A stretch of DNA of 64,000 bases. It comes from Nitrospinota bacterium (GTDB lineage Bacteria > Nitrospinota_A > UBA7883 > JACRLM01). A program made the position numbers and the translations under genes. The stretch covers positions 621,501-685,500 of the forward strand of contig JACQXA010000004.1 in the NCBI GenBank assembly GCA_016208975.1. The letters are read 5' to 3'. Numbering within the stretch: the stretch's first letter is position 1; every line of letters begins with the position of its first letter. The notes beneath the pieces were generated by a model. The model was not told the origin of the DNA and ran no database searches. It worked only from the letters and a program-made list of their open reading frames with translations. Positions 8,192 through 16,590 of this stretch are shown piece by piece.

Positions 8192-10810
8192 TCACTTGCC
8201 GCCCGTTTTCCTCTTCAGCTCCGCAATCTTGTTGAGCGCTTCGATGGGGGTGAGCTGGTTAACGTCAAGTTTCTTCAACTCCTCCTCCACCTCGCTAACC
8301 GATGGGGCGAAAAGGCTTAGCTGGTACAACGGCTGGCCCCCGGCCCCGGCGGCCTTTAGTTTTGGATGGCCCGTGGTGTCCAGCTCGTTGGCTTCCAGTT
8401 GCGTGAGAATCTCACCCGCCCGCGTGATCACCTCCCGGGGCAGGCCAGCCAGCCGCGCCACCTGTATTCCATAACTTTTGTCCGCTCCGCCGGCGATTAT
8501 CTTGTGGAGGAATATTATCTCGTCGTTCCACTCCCGCACGGACACGCTCAAATTCCTCACCCCGGCCAGCGAATCCGAAAGCTCCGTAAGCTCGTGGTAA
8601 TGGGTGGCGAACAGCGTGCGGGCTCCAATCCTGTGGATATGCTCCACCACCGCCCAGGCTATGGAAATTCCGTCGAAAGTGGATGTGCCACGCCCTATTT
8701 CATCGAGCACTATCAGGCTTTTGGCCGTGGCGTTGTTAAGTATCAGCGCTGTTTCGTTCATCTCCACCATGAAGGTGGAGCGCCCTTTTTGCAGATGGTC
8801 CTGCGCGCCCACCCTTGTGAAAATCCTGTCGCACACGCCGATGCTGGCCGAATCCGCCGGGACGTACGACCCCATCTGAGCCATGAGCGTGATTATCGCC
8901 ACCTGCCGGATAAATGTGGATTTGCCCGCCATGTTGGGCCCGGTGATGATGGATATCATGTTCCCCTCCCGGTCCAGCGACGCGTCGTTCACCACGAACC
9001 GCTCGGCCAGCAAGACCCTTTCAAGGACCGGATGCCTGCCACCCGTTATTTCCATGATGTCCCCTCCGTCCACCACCGGCTGGCAATAACCGTTGCTTCT
9101 GGCCACATAGGCCAGCGCCGTGAATACGTCCAGCTCAGCTGATATGGAGGCCATGGTCTGCGCGCGGCCCACGCCCTGGGCGGCCCGGACTTTAACTTCG
9201 TCGTAAAGCGCAAGCTCCAGGGTCAGCGCCCGGTCCTCGGCGTTCAATATGGATTCTTCCAGTTCCTTCAGTTTCGGCGAAACGAACCGCTCCGCGTTCA
9301 CCAGCGACTGTTTCCGCATCCACTCCGCCGGGACCGACTCCGCCTGTTTGCGCGACACTTCGAAGAAATAGCCGAACACCTTGTTGTACTTTACCTTCAG
9401 GTTGGATATGCCGGACTTGCGCCTTTCCTCCTCCTCCAGATGGATGATGTGCCTGCGCGAGTCTGTCTGTACGCTCTTCAAGCGGTCCAGCTCCTCGTTG
9501 TATCCCTGACGGATGGAGCCGCCGTCCCTGGCGTGGGATGGGGCTTCGGGCGATATGGCGTTCTCCAGAAGCTCCCTCAAATCCGCCACGTCGTCCCATA
9601 ACGATTTCCAGGCCATGGATATGGAGGTATCGACGGATTCTATCGAGGCCCTGAGGGCGGGCAGGCGCTCCAACCCGTTTTTTAGCGCCAGCAGGTCGCG
9701 GGGGGAACAATTAACTTGCGATACACGGCCCGCTATCCGCTCAATATCGCCCATGCCGTCCAGCAGACCCCTGACGCTCTCCATGGCGGCCCTGCTTTCG
9801 TAAAAAGCGCGGACGGTATCCAGCCTCTCCTGGATTTTCTCCACGGACAGAAGCGGTTGCAGGATAAACTCTTTCATCAACCTGGCGCCCATGGGCGTGT
9901 GCGTCTCGTCCAACAGGCCCAGCAGGGAGCCTTTCTTGTCGCCGTCGATGAGGTTTTTTACAAGCTCCAGGTTCCTTCGCGTGGCGGAGTCCAGCGCCAT
10001 ATAGTCGCCGCCCCGCAGAATGACCACGCGGGTGAGATGCTGGACGGCGCCTTTCTGGGTGTCTCTGAGGTAATGAACCGCCGCTCCGGCGGCTGATGTG
10101 GCAAGGGCAAGCTCCTCCAGCCCGAAGCCCTCCAGGTTTGCCACGTTAAACTGCTCCAGCAATGTCCTGCGGGCGGTTTCGCGGTCGAAAACCCAATCCT
10201 CCACCTTGTCCAGAGTCACGTTCAATCCCGCAAGCGACTTATAAACTCCGGGGTGATACTCCTCCAGCGACGCGGGGATGATTATCTGTCTCGGATCCAG
10301 CCTGTCCAGCTCGTTTACCATATCCTCCAGCGCCGTGTCGCCCGCAAACTCCCGGGCGCGCAGGAGTCCGGTGGAAAGGTCCGCCGCCGAAAGCCCTATC
10401 CCCATCCTTCCGGCCATCACCGCGGCTAGATAATTGTTGGACTTCTCGTCCAGCAACGTAGGCTCCATCACCGCCCCGGGCGTTATCACGCGGGTCACGT
10501 CCCTTTTTACTATCCCCCTGGCCAGGCGCGGGTCTTCCATCTGCTCGCAGATGGCCACCTTGTGACCCTGCCGGATCATCCGCGCAAGATAGTTTTGAAC
10601 GGCGTGATGGGGAACGCCGCACATGGGGGTCTGGTTCTCCGATCCCTTGTCGCGGCTGGTGAGGGCGATGTTAAGCGCCTTGGAGGCCACTATGGCGTCC
10701 TCCCCGAACATCTCATAGAAATCACCCATGCGGAAGAAGAGGATGGCGTCCGGGTGGGTCCGCTTCATCTCCATATATTGCCGCATCATCGGCGTGATGT
10801 TTTGGGACAT
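8192..10810 (-). CDS. mutS: DNA mismatch repair protein MutS
   Basis: 872 residues, full length for MutS1. The mismatch-binding Phe-x-Glu lies in F-Y-E-M-F near residue 31. The ATPase has Walker A G-P-N-M-A-G-K-S-T (about residue 622), the S-T-F-M-V-E-M motif, Walker B D-E-I-G-R-G-T-S-T and the F-A-T-H-Y-H-E-L signature. The C-terminus carries an M-domain-like helix-turn-helix (L-N-K-I-A-E-L-K). It recognises base mismatches and small loops and recruits MutL; mutL is not in this window. The HIT gene lies 23 bases upstream on the same strand, so they probably share a transcript. Confidence 0.98.
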   Translation of the reverse strand: MSQNITPMMRQYMEMKRTHPDAILFFRMGDFYEMFGEDAIVASKALNIALTSRDKGSENQTPMCGVPHHAVQNYLARMIRQGHKVAICEQMEDPRLARGIVKRDVTRVITPGAVMEPTLLDEKSNNYLAAVMAGRMGIGLSAADLSTGLLRAREFAGDTALEDMVNELDRLDPRQIIIPASLEEYHPGVYKSLAGLNVTLDKVEDWVFDRETARRTLLEQFNVANLEGFGLEELALATSAAGAAVHYLRDTQKGAVQHLTRVVILRGGDYMALDSATRRNLELVKNLIDGDKKGSLLGLLDETHTPMGARLMKEFILQPLLSVEKIQERLDTVRAFYESRAAMESVRGLLDGMGDIERIAGRVSQVNCSPRDLLALKNGLERLPALRASIESVDTSISMAWKSLWDDVADLRELLENAISPEAPSHARDGGSIRQGYNEELDRLKSVQTDSRRHIIHLEEEERRKSGISNLKVKYNKVFGYFFEVSRKQAESVPAEWMRKQSLVNAERFVSPKLKELEESILNAEDRALTLELALYDEVKVRAAQGVGRAQTMASISAELDVFTALAYVARSNGYCQPVVDGGDIMEITGGRHPVLERVLLAERFVVNDASLDREGNMISIITGPNMAGKSTFIRQVAIITLMAQMGSYVPADSASIGVCDRIFTRVGAQDHLQKGRSTFMVEMNETALILNNATAKSLIVLDEIGRGTSTFDGISIAWAVVEHIHRIGARTLFATHYHELTELSDSLAGVRNLSVSVREWNDEIIFLHKIIAGGADKSYGIQVARLAGLPREVITRAGEILTQLEANELDTTGHPKLKAAGAGGQPLYQLSLFAPSVSEVEEELKKLDVNQLTPIEALNKIAELKRKTGGK

Positions 10811-10833
10811 GGTGAGGCTCGTCAGGAGGTCAT

Positions 10834-11316
10834 CTAAAAAACCGAGCGTATGGTTTCATACGCTTCGTCCAGGCTTTGGGGCATCACTTTAACGCCAGCC
10901 ACGGCCGGCATGAAATTGATGTCCCCGTTCCAGCGGGGCACAATATGGAAATGCAAATGCTCATGGATACCCGCCCCGGCAACCTGCCCCTGGTTTAAGC
11001 CGATGTTGAACCCGCCAGGCCGCATGGATTTTTTAACCGCCTGCACTGCGCGTTTTGTTATCTGCGCCATTTCGGCCAGCTCTTCGGTTGTCAGGTCGTC
11101 ATATTCAGACGTGTGGCGGTATGGCGCTACCAGCATGTGCCCGTTGGTGTAAGGGTACAGGTTAAGCAGGAGGTAACAGGTCACCCCCCTGTGAATGATG
11201 TGGTGTTTTTCATCATCATTGTCACCGGGCATACTGCACAACACGCACTCTTTGGGTTTTTCGGACAGCACATAACCCAGCCGCCAGGGAGCCCAGAGGT
11301 TTTTATTATTGTCCAT
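10834..11316 (-). CDS. HIT-family nucleotide hydrolase/phosphorylase
   Basis: 160 residues from ATG 11316; a GTG codon immediately before it is an alternative start. The histidine triad is plain: H-E-H-L-H-F-H-I-V-P-R-W near residues 118-129. The N-terminus carries C-V-L-C, which with later histidines forms the zinc site found in the bacterial AP4A phosphorylase-like and Fhit-like branch. Such proteins cleave dinucleoside polyphosphates or nucleotide adducts; the exact substrate is unknown here. It is the first gene of the HIT-mutS-methyltransferase unit. A strong hairpin lies about 35-65 bases upstream of its start. Confidence 0.9.
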   Translation of the reverse strand: MDNNKNLWAPWRLGYVLSEKPKECVLCSMPGDNDDEKHHIIHRGVTCYLLLNLYPYTNGHMLVAPYRHTSEYDDLTTEELAEMAQITKRAVQAVKKSMRPGGFNIGLNQGQVAGAGIHEHLHFHIVPRWNGDINFMPAVAGVKVMPQSLDEAYETIRSVF

Positions 11317-11349
11317 CACTTAGAGAGTTATTTGATGCTACCCATACAG

Positions 11350-11380
11350 AGGCCCGGCGTTTATTTTACCGGGCCTTTTT
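11350..11380 (+). terminator. Hairpin with T-run, upstream of the HIT gene
   Basis: An eight-base-pair stem AGGCCCGG / CCGGGCCT encloses an 11-base loop and is followed by TTTT on the plus strand, the form of a Rho-independent terminator for plus-strand transcription. No plus-strand gene lies immediately upstream, because the HIT gene on the other strand starts at 11316. Read on the minus strand it would be a hairpin in the 5' leader of the HIT-mutS transcript with no T-run after it. It may be a relic terminator or an attenuating leader structure. Confidence 0.5.
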
Positions 11381-11428
11381 CCAATTATACATGGCGCTTG
11401 CCGGTCATGCCCGCCAAACAAAAAAAGG

Positions 11429-11578
11429 GGTGGTGTCTCAGTTTGAATCTCAAATAACAGACAGATCCTTCACTTCGCTTGCGCTTCGCTCAGGATGACA
11501 ATGTTATCAACGGCTTTTATATTGTCATCCTGAGCGTAAGTGAAGAATCTCCCCTGTACTTTCAAACTGGGAACTACC
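11429..11578 (+). mobile_element. MITE-like inverted-repeat element, copy 1
   Basis: A 150-base non-coding element with no ORF. The left end is GGTGGTGTCTCAGTTTGAA and the right end is a decayed inverted copy (TTTCAAACTGGGAACTACC). Inside is a long imperfect palindrome: TTCACTTCGC...CGCTCAGGATGACAAT is answered by ATTGTCATCCTGAGCG...AAGTGAA around an 18-base loop. It is flanked on both sides by the identical octamer AAAAAAGG (11421-11428 and 11579-11586), an apparent 8-bp target-site duplication. A second copy about 92% identical lies at 27561-27711. The lack of any coding capacity fits a non-autonomous element moved by a transposase elsewhere. Confidence 0.8.
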
Positions 11579-11609
11579 AAAAAAGGCGGCCGTCAAATGA
11601 CAGCCGCCC
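11579..11609 (-). terminator. Rho-independent terminator of the carbonic anhydrase gene
   Basis: On the minus strand GGCGGCTGTCA pairs with TGACGGCCGCC (one mismatch) around a tiny loop and is followed by TTTTTT. It begins 15 bases after the carbonic anhydrase stop. The CC plus T-tract of this terminator is exactly the octamer duplicated by the adjacent MITE-like element. Confidence 0.8.
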
Positions 11610-11623
11610 CAAGTAACATCAGT

Positions 11624-12391
11624 CTAGCGGTGGTGCTCGTGGCCCTCAACGGCTGTGGATGTCAGCTTGCCCTGGTCGGGATGCTCGCCGAGCCAGTCCA
11701 CTGTCCCTTTCTCAAGATCGTACACCGCGCCCACCACTTTCAACTTGCCGCTCCTCACCAGTTCCCTGGTCTCCCCGCTCCTTTTGAACAGGTCCTCAAT
11801 AGACTGGAAGACGTTCATCTTGATGGCCTCATGGATGAGAACGTCGCCCACAATTTTTTTGGCCCTGGCCCTGGCGACGGCGGGGACAATGTTGTCCACC
11901 AGTTCAGGAATGGAGCCATGGACCTTTTCCTCTTTAACCACGGCGGTAACCGCGCCGCATTTGGTGTGGCCCAGCACCACCAGCAGGGGCGCGTTAAGAT
12001 GCCCCGCTCCATACTCTATTGAGCCTATCTCGTCGGTGTCGGACACGTTACCTGCCACACGCACCACAAAAAGGTCGCCTATGCCCTGGTCGAATATCAA
12101 CTCCACGGCCTCCCGGGAATCCGAGCAGGCAAGTACTACAGCAAATGGATGCTGGCCACCCTCCACCGTCTCTTTTCTCCTTTTGGAGTCGGCCCGGGGA
12201 TGTTCGCTTTTCCCCGCCACAAACCTGGCGTTGCCGTCTTTAAGCGTCTTGAGCGCCGAATCCGGCGACATGGTGGACGCCGCCTCTCCCGATGCCATGG
12301 CCTGGCCCGTCAAACTAACAGACGCGGTGAAAATAAACGCAATAGCCATACGCAGGGTAAACGAAACTTTCCCCTTTCCGTTTTTCCTCAT
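11624..12391 (-). CDS. Secreted beta-class carbonic anhydrase
   Basis: 255 residues from ATG 12391, which has GGGGGA nine bases upstream; a TTG three codons earlier is less likely. The first 33 residues form a Sec signal peptide (basic start, hydrophobic core, A-M-A cleavage). The zinc ligands and dyad of beta-carbonic anhydrases are present: A-C-S-D-S-R (Cys89, Asp91, Arg93) and G-H-T-K-C-G (His142, Cys145). The enzyme hydrates CO2 to bicarbonate, here probably in the periplasm. The last residues are histidine-rich (E-G-H-E-H-H-R), perhaps for metal acquisition. It has its own terminator and stands alone. Confidence 0.92.
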   Translation of the reverse strand: MRKNGKGKVSFTLRMAIAFIFTASVSLTGQAMASGEAASTMSPDSALKTLKDGNARFVAGKSEHPRADSKRRKETVEGGQHPFAVVLACSDSREAVELIFDQGIGDLFVVRVAGNVSDTDEIGSIEYGAGHLNAPLLVVLGHTKCGAVTAVVKEEKVHGSIPELVDNIVPAVARARAKKIVGDVLIHEAIKMNVFQSIEDLFKRSGETRELVRSGKLKVVGAVYDLEKGTVDWLGEHPDQGKLTSTAVEGHEHHR

Positions 12392-12502
12392 AACACCCAA
12401 TCCCCCAACAATGTTTATTTATGAAAGCGCCTGCCCGATGGTTTTATGATATACCCGGAATGGCGGGAAAATGACAAGTAATAAGAGTGAGGGGGGTATG
12501 GG

Positions 12503-12961
12503 TCAATAACCCAAACTCTTTAAAACTTCCCTCTCTTTTTTATGCATGGCGCGCGCGTCTTTTGGCCCCCGCTCATGGTCGAATCCCAACAGGTGTAAAA
12601 AACCGTGGACCAGCAGGATGTCCATCTCCTTCTCCAGCGAGTGGCCTTTTTCAACCGCCTGCCGTCCGGCGGTATCCACGGAAATCACCACATCCCCCAG
12701 CATGCCGGGTTTTGAGTAATCTATCTCCCCCTCCGCTTGAGGAAATGAAAGCACGTCGGTGGGCTTGTCCTTGCAACGGTATTGGCGGTTGAGCTGATGC
12801 ATTTCCCTGTCGCCGGTGACGAGCAGGCTTATCTCCCCCTCGCCGAGCCCCAGGATGTCCGCAATACGCTTCGCCTTCTGGCGAAGCTTACTGGTTGCGG
12901 GCCCCTTGCCTGTCCTGCGCCTTAATACCTGAACCTGAACCATGCCGTCTTTCTTTATCAC
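12503..12961 (-). CDS. ybeY: Endoribonuclease YbeY
   Basis: 152 residues. The metal-binding motif H-G-F-L-H-L-L-G-F-D-H-E (His119, His123, His129) is diagnostic of YbeY, a zinc enzyme required for 16S rRNA 3'-end maturation and ribosome quality control. The central motif C-K-D-K-P-T-D-V-L-S-F-P is also conserved. Its start lies inside the end of the upstream pgpH gene (74-base overlap from ATG 12961; an internal ATG at 12943 would overlap 56 bases). It is the last gene of the phoH-pgpH-ybeY unit, a widespread order. Confidence 0.96.
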   Translation of the reverse strand: MIKKDGMVQVQVLRRRTGKGPATSKLRQKAKRIADILGLGEGEISLLVTGDREMHQLNRQYRCKDKPTDVLSFPQAEGEIDYSKPGMLGDVVISVDTAGRQAVEKGHSLEKEMDILLVHGFLHLLGFDHERGPKDARAMHKKEREVLKSLGY

Positions 12962-15383
12962 CGCCCTGGTCCGGATACTGGATGCGGTGATGATGGATAG
13001 CCGTTAGAACGTGGGTGAAACTATGGGCGATATGGGCCAGGTCTTTGAGCGTCAAATGGCTGTTGTCCAGCTGGCCTTGCACGAACTTGTCGTTTATCAC
13101 GTCGGTGACGATGGTTTTCAATTTGCCCGGCGTGGGCTCAGAGCAGGCGCGTGCCGACGCCTCTATGCTGTCGGCCAGGGCCACGCAGGCCGATTCCTTG
13201 GATGATGGTATGGGCCCGGGATACTGGAAGTCCACCTCCATCACCTGGGCGCGGGCGGCCTCCTCGGCCTCTTTGGCCTTGGCGTAGAAATACCGGGCCA
13301 GCTGGGTGCCGTGATGCTCCGGGATCATCGCCGTGATCTGCGGCAGGAGCTTGCTTTGCCTCGCCATCTCCACCCCCTCCTTGATGTGGTTTATCAGGAT
13401 TCGCGCGCTCATGTGGGGGGTAAGCTTGTCGTGCGGATTCGCCATGGAAGCCTGGTTCTCCACGAAATACTCGGGCATCTTCATCTTGCCGATGTCGTGG
13501 AAAAGCGCGCCGGCCCTGGCCAGCAGGGCGTTGGCCCCAATGGACTTGCATGCCTCTTCGGCCAGGTTGCCAACCATCATGGAATGGTGATAAGTGCCCG
13601 GAGCCTCTAATATCATCCGCCGAAGAAGCGGATGGTTTAAATTTGACAGCTCCAGCAGTTTGATGTCGGACACCACAGGGAAAAGGCTTTCCAGCACCGG
13701 TAGGGCGCCAGAAACCAGCAACGCCGCCACACAGCCGCCCGCCAGGGCGGATATGACGTTAAAAAACTGGTCTTCGGAAAAGAAATTGGGCCCGGTCATG
13801 CCGAAGGCCAGCGTGATGATGAGGTTCACCATCGAAACGCTGAGGCCCACTTTTATCACCGACGACCGGCGGTTGTACGCTCGCACATGGTGGGCGCATA
13901 CCAGCCCCGCGGTAATGGTAAGAAGCGGTAGGGCGGGCAGGTCCCCGGCCATCAGCACCGTGAGCGCCGCCGCCACCACGGAGAAAAGCACCGTAAGCTC
14001 CGCCGTGAAGAATATGGAAACTATCATCGGGCCGAAAGCCATCGGGGCCGCCAGCATGTAAGTTGGCAGGTCTATCCTCGGCGTTTGCGTCAGGAATACC
14101 GTGAACACCTGCATGGAAGCCCACACCAGCCCCATGTGGGTTACTATGAGCGCCGCCAGCATGCCCTGGAGCTTAGGGTACTCCACGATCTCGTCATGGA
14201 ACTTGCGGAGAAAGAACGCCGCCATGCTCATAAGAAGAAGGTTTATGAGGAACAGCCCCATAAACACCGTGAACCGGCCGCGGCTCTCCAGGCTCCCGGC
14301 TATCTGTGAAAGCCTCTCGGCCTGGGCCTGGGTGACAAGCTCCCCCTCCCGCACTATCATCTCGCCCCGCTGGACGCGGAAGAACACCGGTTTGGCGTCG
14401 CTTGAGGCCAGCTCCCTTCTCAGCTCGGTCTCCTTGCGGTTGAACGTTACGTTGGCCTGCAGGAGTTTTTGGGAAAGGGACGCCACCAGTTTCCTCAGGG
14501 CCGGACGGCGCTCCGGCATCCTTGAGGCCGCCTCGTCGCGGATCTTCTTGCGGGCTTCGGGCATGTCGTAAAGTTCGGCCAGATCCTTCGACGCCCGCTC
14601 TGCGCCGCTGGCGATGTTTCTTAAAATCATCCCCCGGTTGGCGGAAGCGGCGGTCTCGCCTTTGCGTTCGGCCACACCCTTGGCGTACACCGGGGCCAGC
14701 GAGGCGCCCACCATGTCCCAGATCCTGGGCCAGTAATGATACTGGCGGAGCACCTCCCGCTCCCTGGCGTCCAGCGTTATGTTGAGCCGGGTTTCAAACT
14801 CTTGCGCAAGCCGCTGGAACCCTTCGCTCCGCTCAACTTTGGTAAGCGCCCTGCGGGACTCGGCCAGCCTCTTTTCCGGAACCACCCCATCCTTGGGGAT
14901 GGCGGCGGAGGGTATCCTGTGGCCGGATTCGTCTTTATATTCCAGCGCGGCGATAACATCCAGGTACGCAGGCCTCGACTGGGTGAGATATTCGTTAACC
15001 AGCGGCTCCTGGGCGTCCTTAATCCTGGCCAGAAGGTTTGTTTCCGCCTTGGAGTCAAAATCGTATATGTCCGGCGCCGACTCGGCGGCGAGCCGCCGGT
15101 TCTTTGCGGTGGACTCCCTGTCCTCCACCAGCATCTCTTCCGGCGCCTTTATGTTGTACTCGGCCACGGAGCCAACCGGCGGAACGGTGACGGACGCCTT
15201 GCGCGACGGGGTCATTATCATCGCCAGAGCCAAGGCCGCGGCCACCACCAGCGCGCCAACGTATAGCAGTTCCCTGTCGAGCCTATCGAACAAGTTCGCC
15301 GGTTGTTGCTGACGGCCCGGGGGCTTAATGCCGCTTTCTTTCTTTTTAAAAGCGTCCAGGTTGATTATCTTGGCCGCTTTCAT
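12888..15383 (-). CDS. pgpH: 7TMR-HDED/HD-domain membrane phosphodiesterase, PgpH-type
   Basis: 831 residues from ATG 15383, with GGAG ten bases upstream. An N-terminal TM segment (about residues 40-60) is followed by a roughly 300-residue extracytoplasmic domain (7TMR-HDED). A seven-TM block then occupies about residues 370-560, and a cytosolic HD domain has H-H-S-M-M-V-G-N-L-A-E-E-A and A-L-F-H-D-I-G-K. In Listeria PgpH this architecture hydrolyses cyclic di-AMP. It lies between phoH and ybeY, overlapping the latter. The last 20 residues are basic and low complexity. Confidence 0.92.
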   Translation of the reverse strand: MKAAKIINLDAFKKKESGIKPPGRQQQPANLFDRLDRELLYVGALVVAAALALAMIMTPSRKASVTVPPVGSVAEYNIKAPEEMLVEDRESTAKNRRLAAESAPDIYDFDSKAETNLLARIKDAQEPLVNEYLTQSRPAYLDVIAALEYKDESGHRIPSAAIPKDGVVPEKRLAESRRALTKVERSEGFQRLAQEFETRLNITLDAREREVLRQYHYWPRIWDMVGASLAPVYAKGVAERKGETAASANRGMILRNIASGAERASKDLAELYDMPEARKKIRDEAASRMPERRPALRKLVASLSQKLLQANVTFNRKETELRRELASSDAKPVFFRVQRGEMIVREGELVTQAQAERLSQIAGSLESRGRFTVFMGLFLINLLLMSMAAFFLRKFHDEIVEYPKLQGMLAALIVTHMGLVWASMQVFTVFLTQTPRIDLPTYMLAAPMAFGPMIVSIFFTAELTVLFSVVAAALTVLMAGDLPALPLLTITAGLVCAHHVRAYNRRSSVIKVGLSVSMVNLIITLAFGMTGPNFFSEDQFFNVISALAGGCVAALLVSGALPVLESLFPVVSDIKLLELSNLNHPLLRRMILEAPGTYHHSMMVGNLAEEACKSIGANALLARAGALFHDIGKMKMPEYFVENQASMANPHDKLTPHMSARILINHIKEGVEMARQSKLLPQITAMIPEHHGTQLARYFYAKAKEAEEAARAQVMEVDFQYPGPIPSSKESACVALADSIEASARACSEPTPGKLKTIVTDVINDKFVQGQLDNSHLTLKDLAHIAHSFTHVLTAIHHHRIQYPDQGGDKERRHGSGSGIKAQDRQGARNQ

Positions 15384-15420
15384 CCGCAAACCCGCTCCGC
15401 CATGTTTCCCCTTTTAGCCA

Positions 15421-16386
15421 TTACAGCGACTGCCCCCTTACACGAGGGTCGTTTTCCTCATAGGCTTTAAGTATCCGTTTAACCAGTTCGTGGCGCACCA
15501 CGTCTTTCTCAGTGAAATGGATGAACCGGATGCCCGGCACGTCTTTTAAAACCATTTTGGCGTGAATAAGGCCCGACTCCACCGAGGGTGGCAAGTCCAC
15601 CTGGGTGATGTCCCCGGTAATCACCGCCTTGGAGTTTAGCCCAAGCCGGGTAAGGAACATTTTCATCTGGTCCGGCGTGGAGTTTTGCGCCTCGTCCAAA
15701 ATTATGAACGCGTCGTTCAAGGTTCTGCCCCTCATGTAGGCCAGGGGAGCTATCTCAATCATCCCCTGCTCTATCATCCTGCCCACCCGCTCCGGCTCTA
15801 TCATGTCGTACAGGGCGTCGTGCAACGGCCTCAGGTAGGGGTTTATCTTCTCGTAAAGGTCGCCTGGCAGGAAGCCCAGCCGCTCGCCAGCCTCCACCGC
15901 CGGCCGGGTGAGGACTATCCGGCTCACCCTTTTCCTTAAAAGTTCAGACACCGCCGCGGCCATGGCAAGATACGTCTTGCCGGTGCCAGCGGGGCCTATG
16001 CTTATCACTATGTCGAACCTGCCCATGGCGAACAGGTATTCCTTCTGGATCACGGAACGGGGGGTTATTTCTTTCCTTCCGGTCTGAAGCCGGGTTTTTT
16101 CGGAGAAAACGTCTTTTATCCGGATGGAGGGGTCGTCATGAAAGGCGGGGATTATGAATTTTAGCGCCCCTTCGCTTATCTCCTGGCCGGTGTCGTAAAT
16201 TTCCATCAGCTGGGTGATCAGGCTCTCCACCAGACCGGCGGCGGCCTTCTCCCCCTTTATACGCACCTTGTCGCCCCTGGCGGAAACCTGCACGTTGAAC
16301 CGTTTCTCTATCCTGCGCAGGTTTACGTCGTTTGCCCCTGCCAGCTCATGGAACCGGGGCGAACAGTCCAGCGTCAGTTCATCCAT
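15421..16386 (-). CDS. phoH: PhoH-like ATPase
   Basis: 321 residues, typical for PhoH/YbeZ. A short N-terminal KH-like region (R-R-I-E-K-R-F-N-V-Q-V-S-A-R-G) is followed by a P-loop ATPase with Walker A G-P-A-G-T-G-K-T and Walker B F-I-I-L-D-E-A-Q-N, then S-K-A-V-I-T-G-D-I-T-Q-V-D-L. PhoH proteins interact physically and functionally with YbeY and are thought to act as RNA-handling ATPases. It leads the phoH-pgpH-ybeY unit and is divergent from rarA. Confidence 0.95.
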   Translation of the reverse strand: MDELTLDCSPRFHELAGANDVNLRRIEKRFNVQVSARGDKVRIKGEKAAAGLVESLITQLMEIYDTGQEISEGALKFIIPAFHDDPSIRIKDVFSEKTRLQTGRKEITPRSVIQKEYLFAMGRFDIVISIGPAGTGKTYLAMAAAVSELLRKRVSRIVLTRPAVEAGERLGFLPGDLYEKINPYLRPLHDALYDMIEPERVGRMIEQGMIEIAPLAYMRGRTLNDAFIILDEAQNSTPDQMKMFLTRLGLNSKAVITGDITQVDLPPSVESGLIHAKMVLKDVPGIRFIHFTEKDVVRHELVKRILKAYEENDPRVRGQSL

Positions 16387-16590
16387 CAGGCAATATGGCG
16401 GCCAGACCGCGGCAACTTGTGGGGTTCCACGGAATAATGGCGCACTTCGCCCCTCGCGCTTTTATGGGAACCGTTACGCAAAAACCACCAACCGTACTGA
16501 TGTGGAAAATTTCCAGCATATTTATTGAATTGTCGGGCACAAACGGCCCTTCTGTCAAGGGCGCCCATCGGCTTGTTATATACTTGCCCC

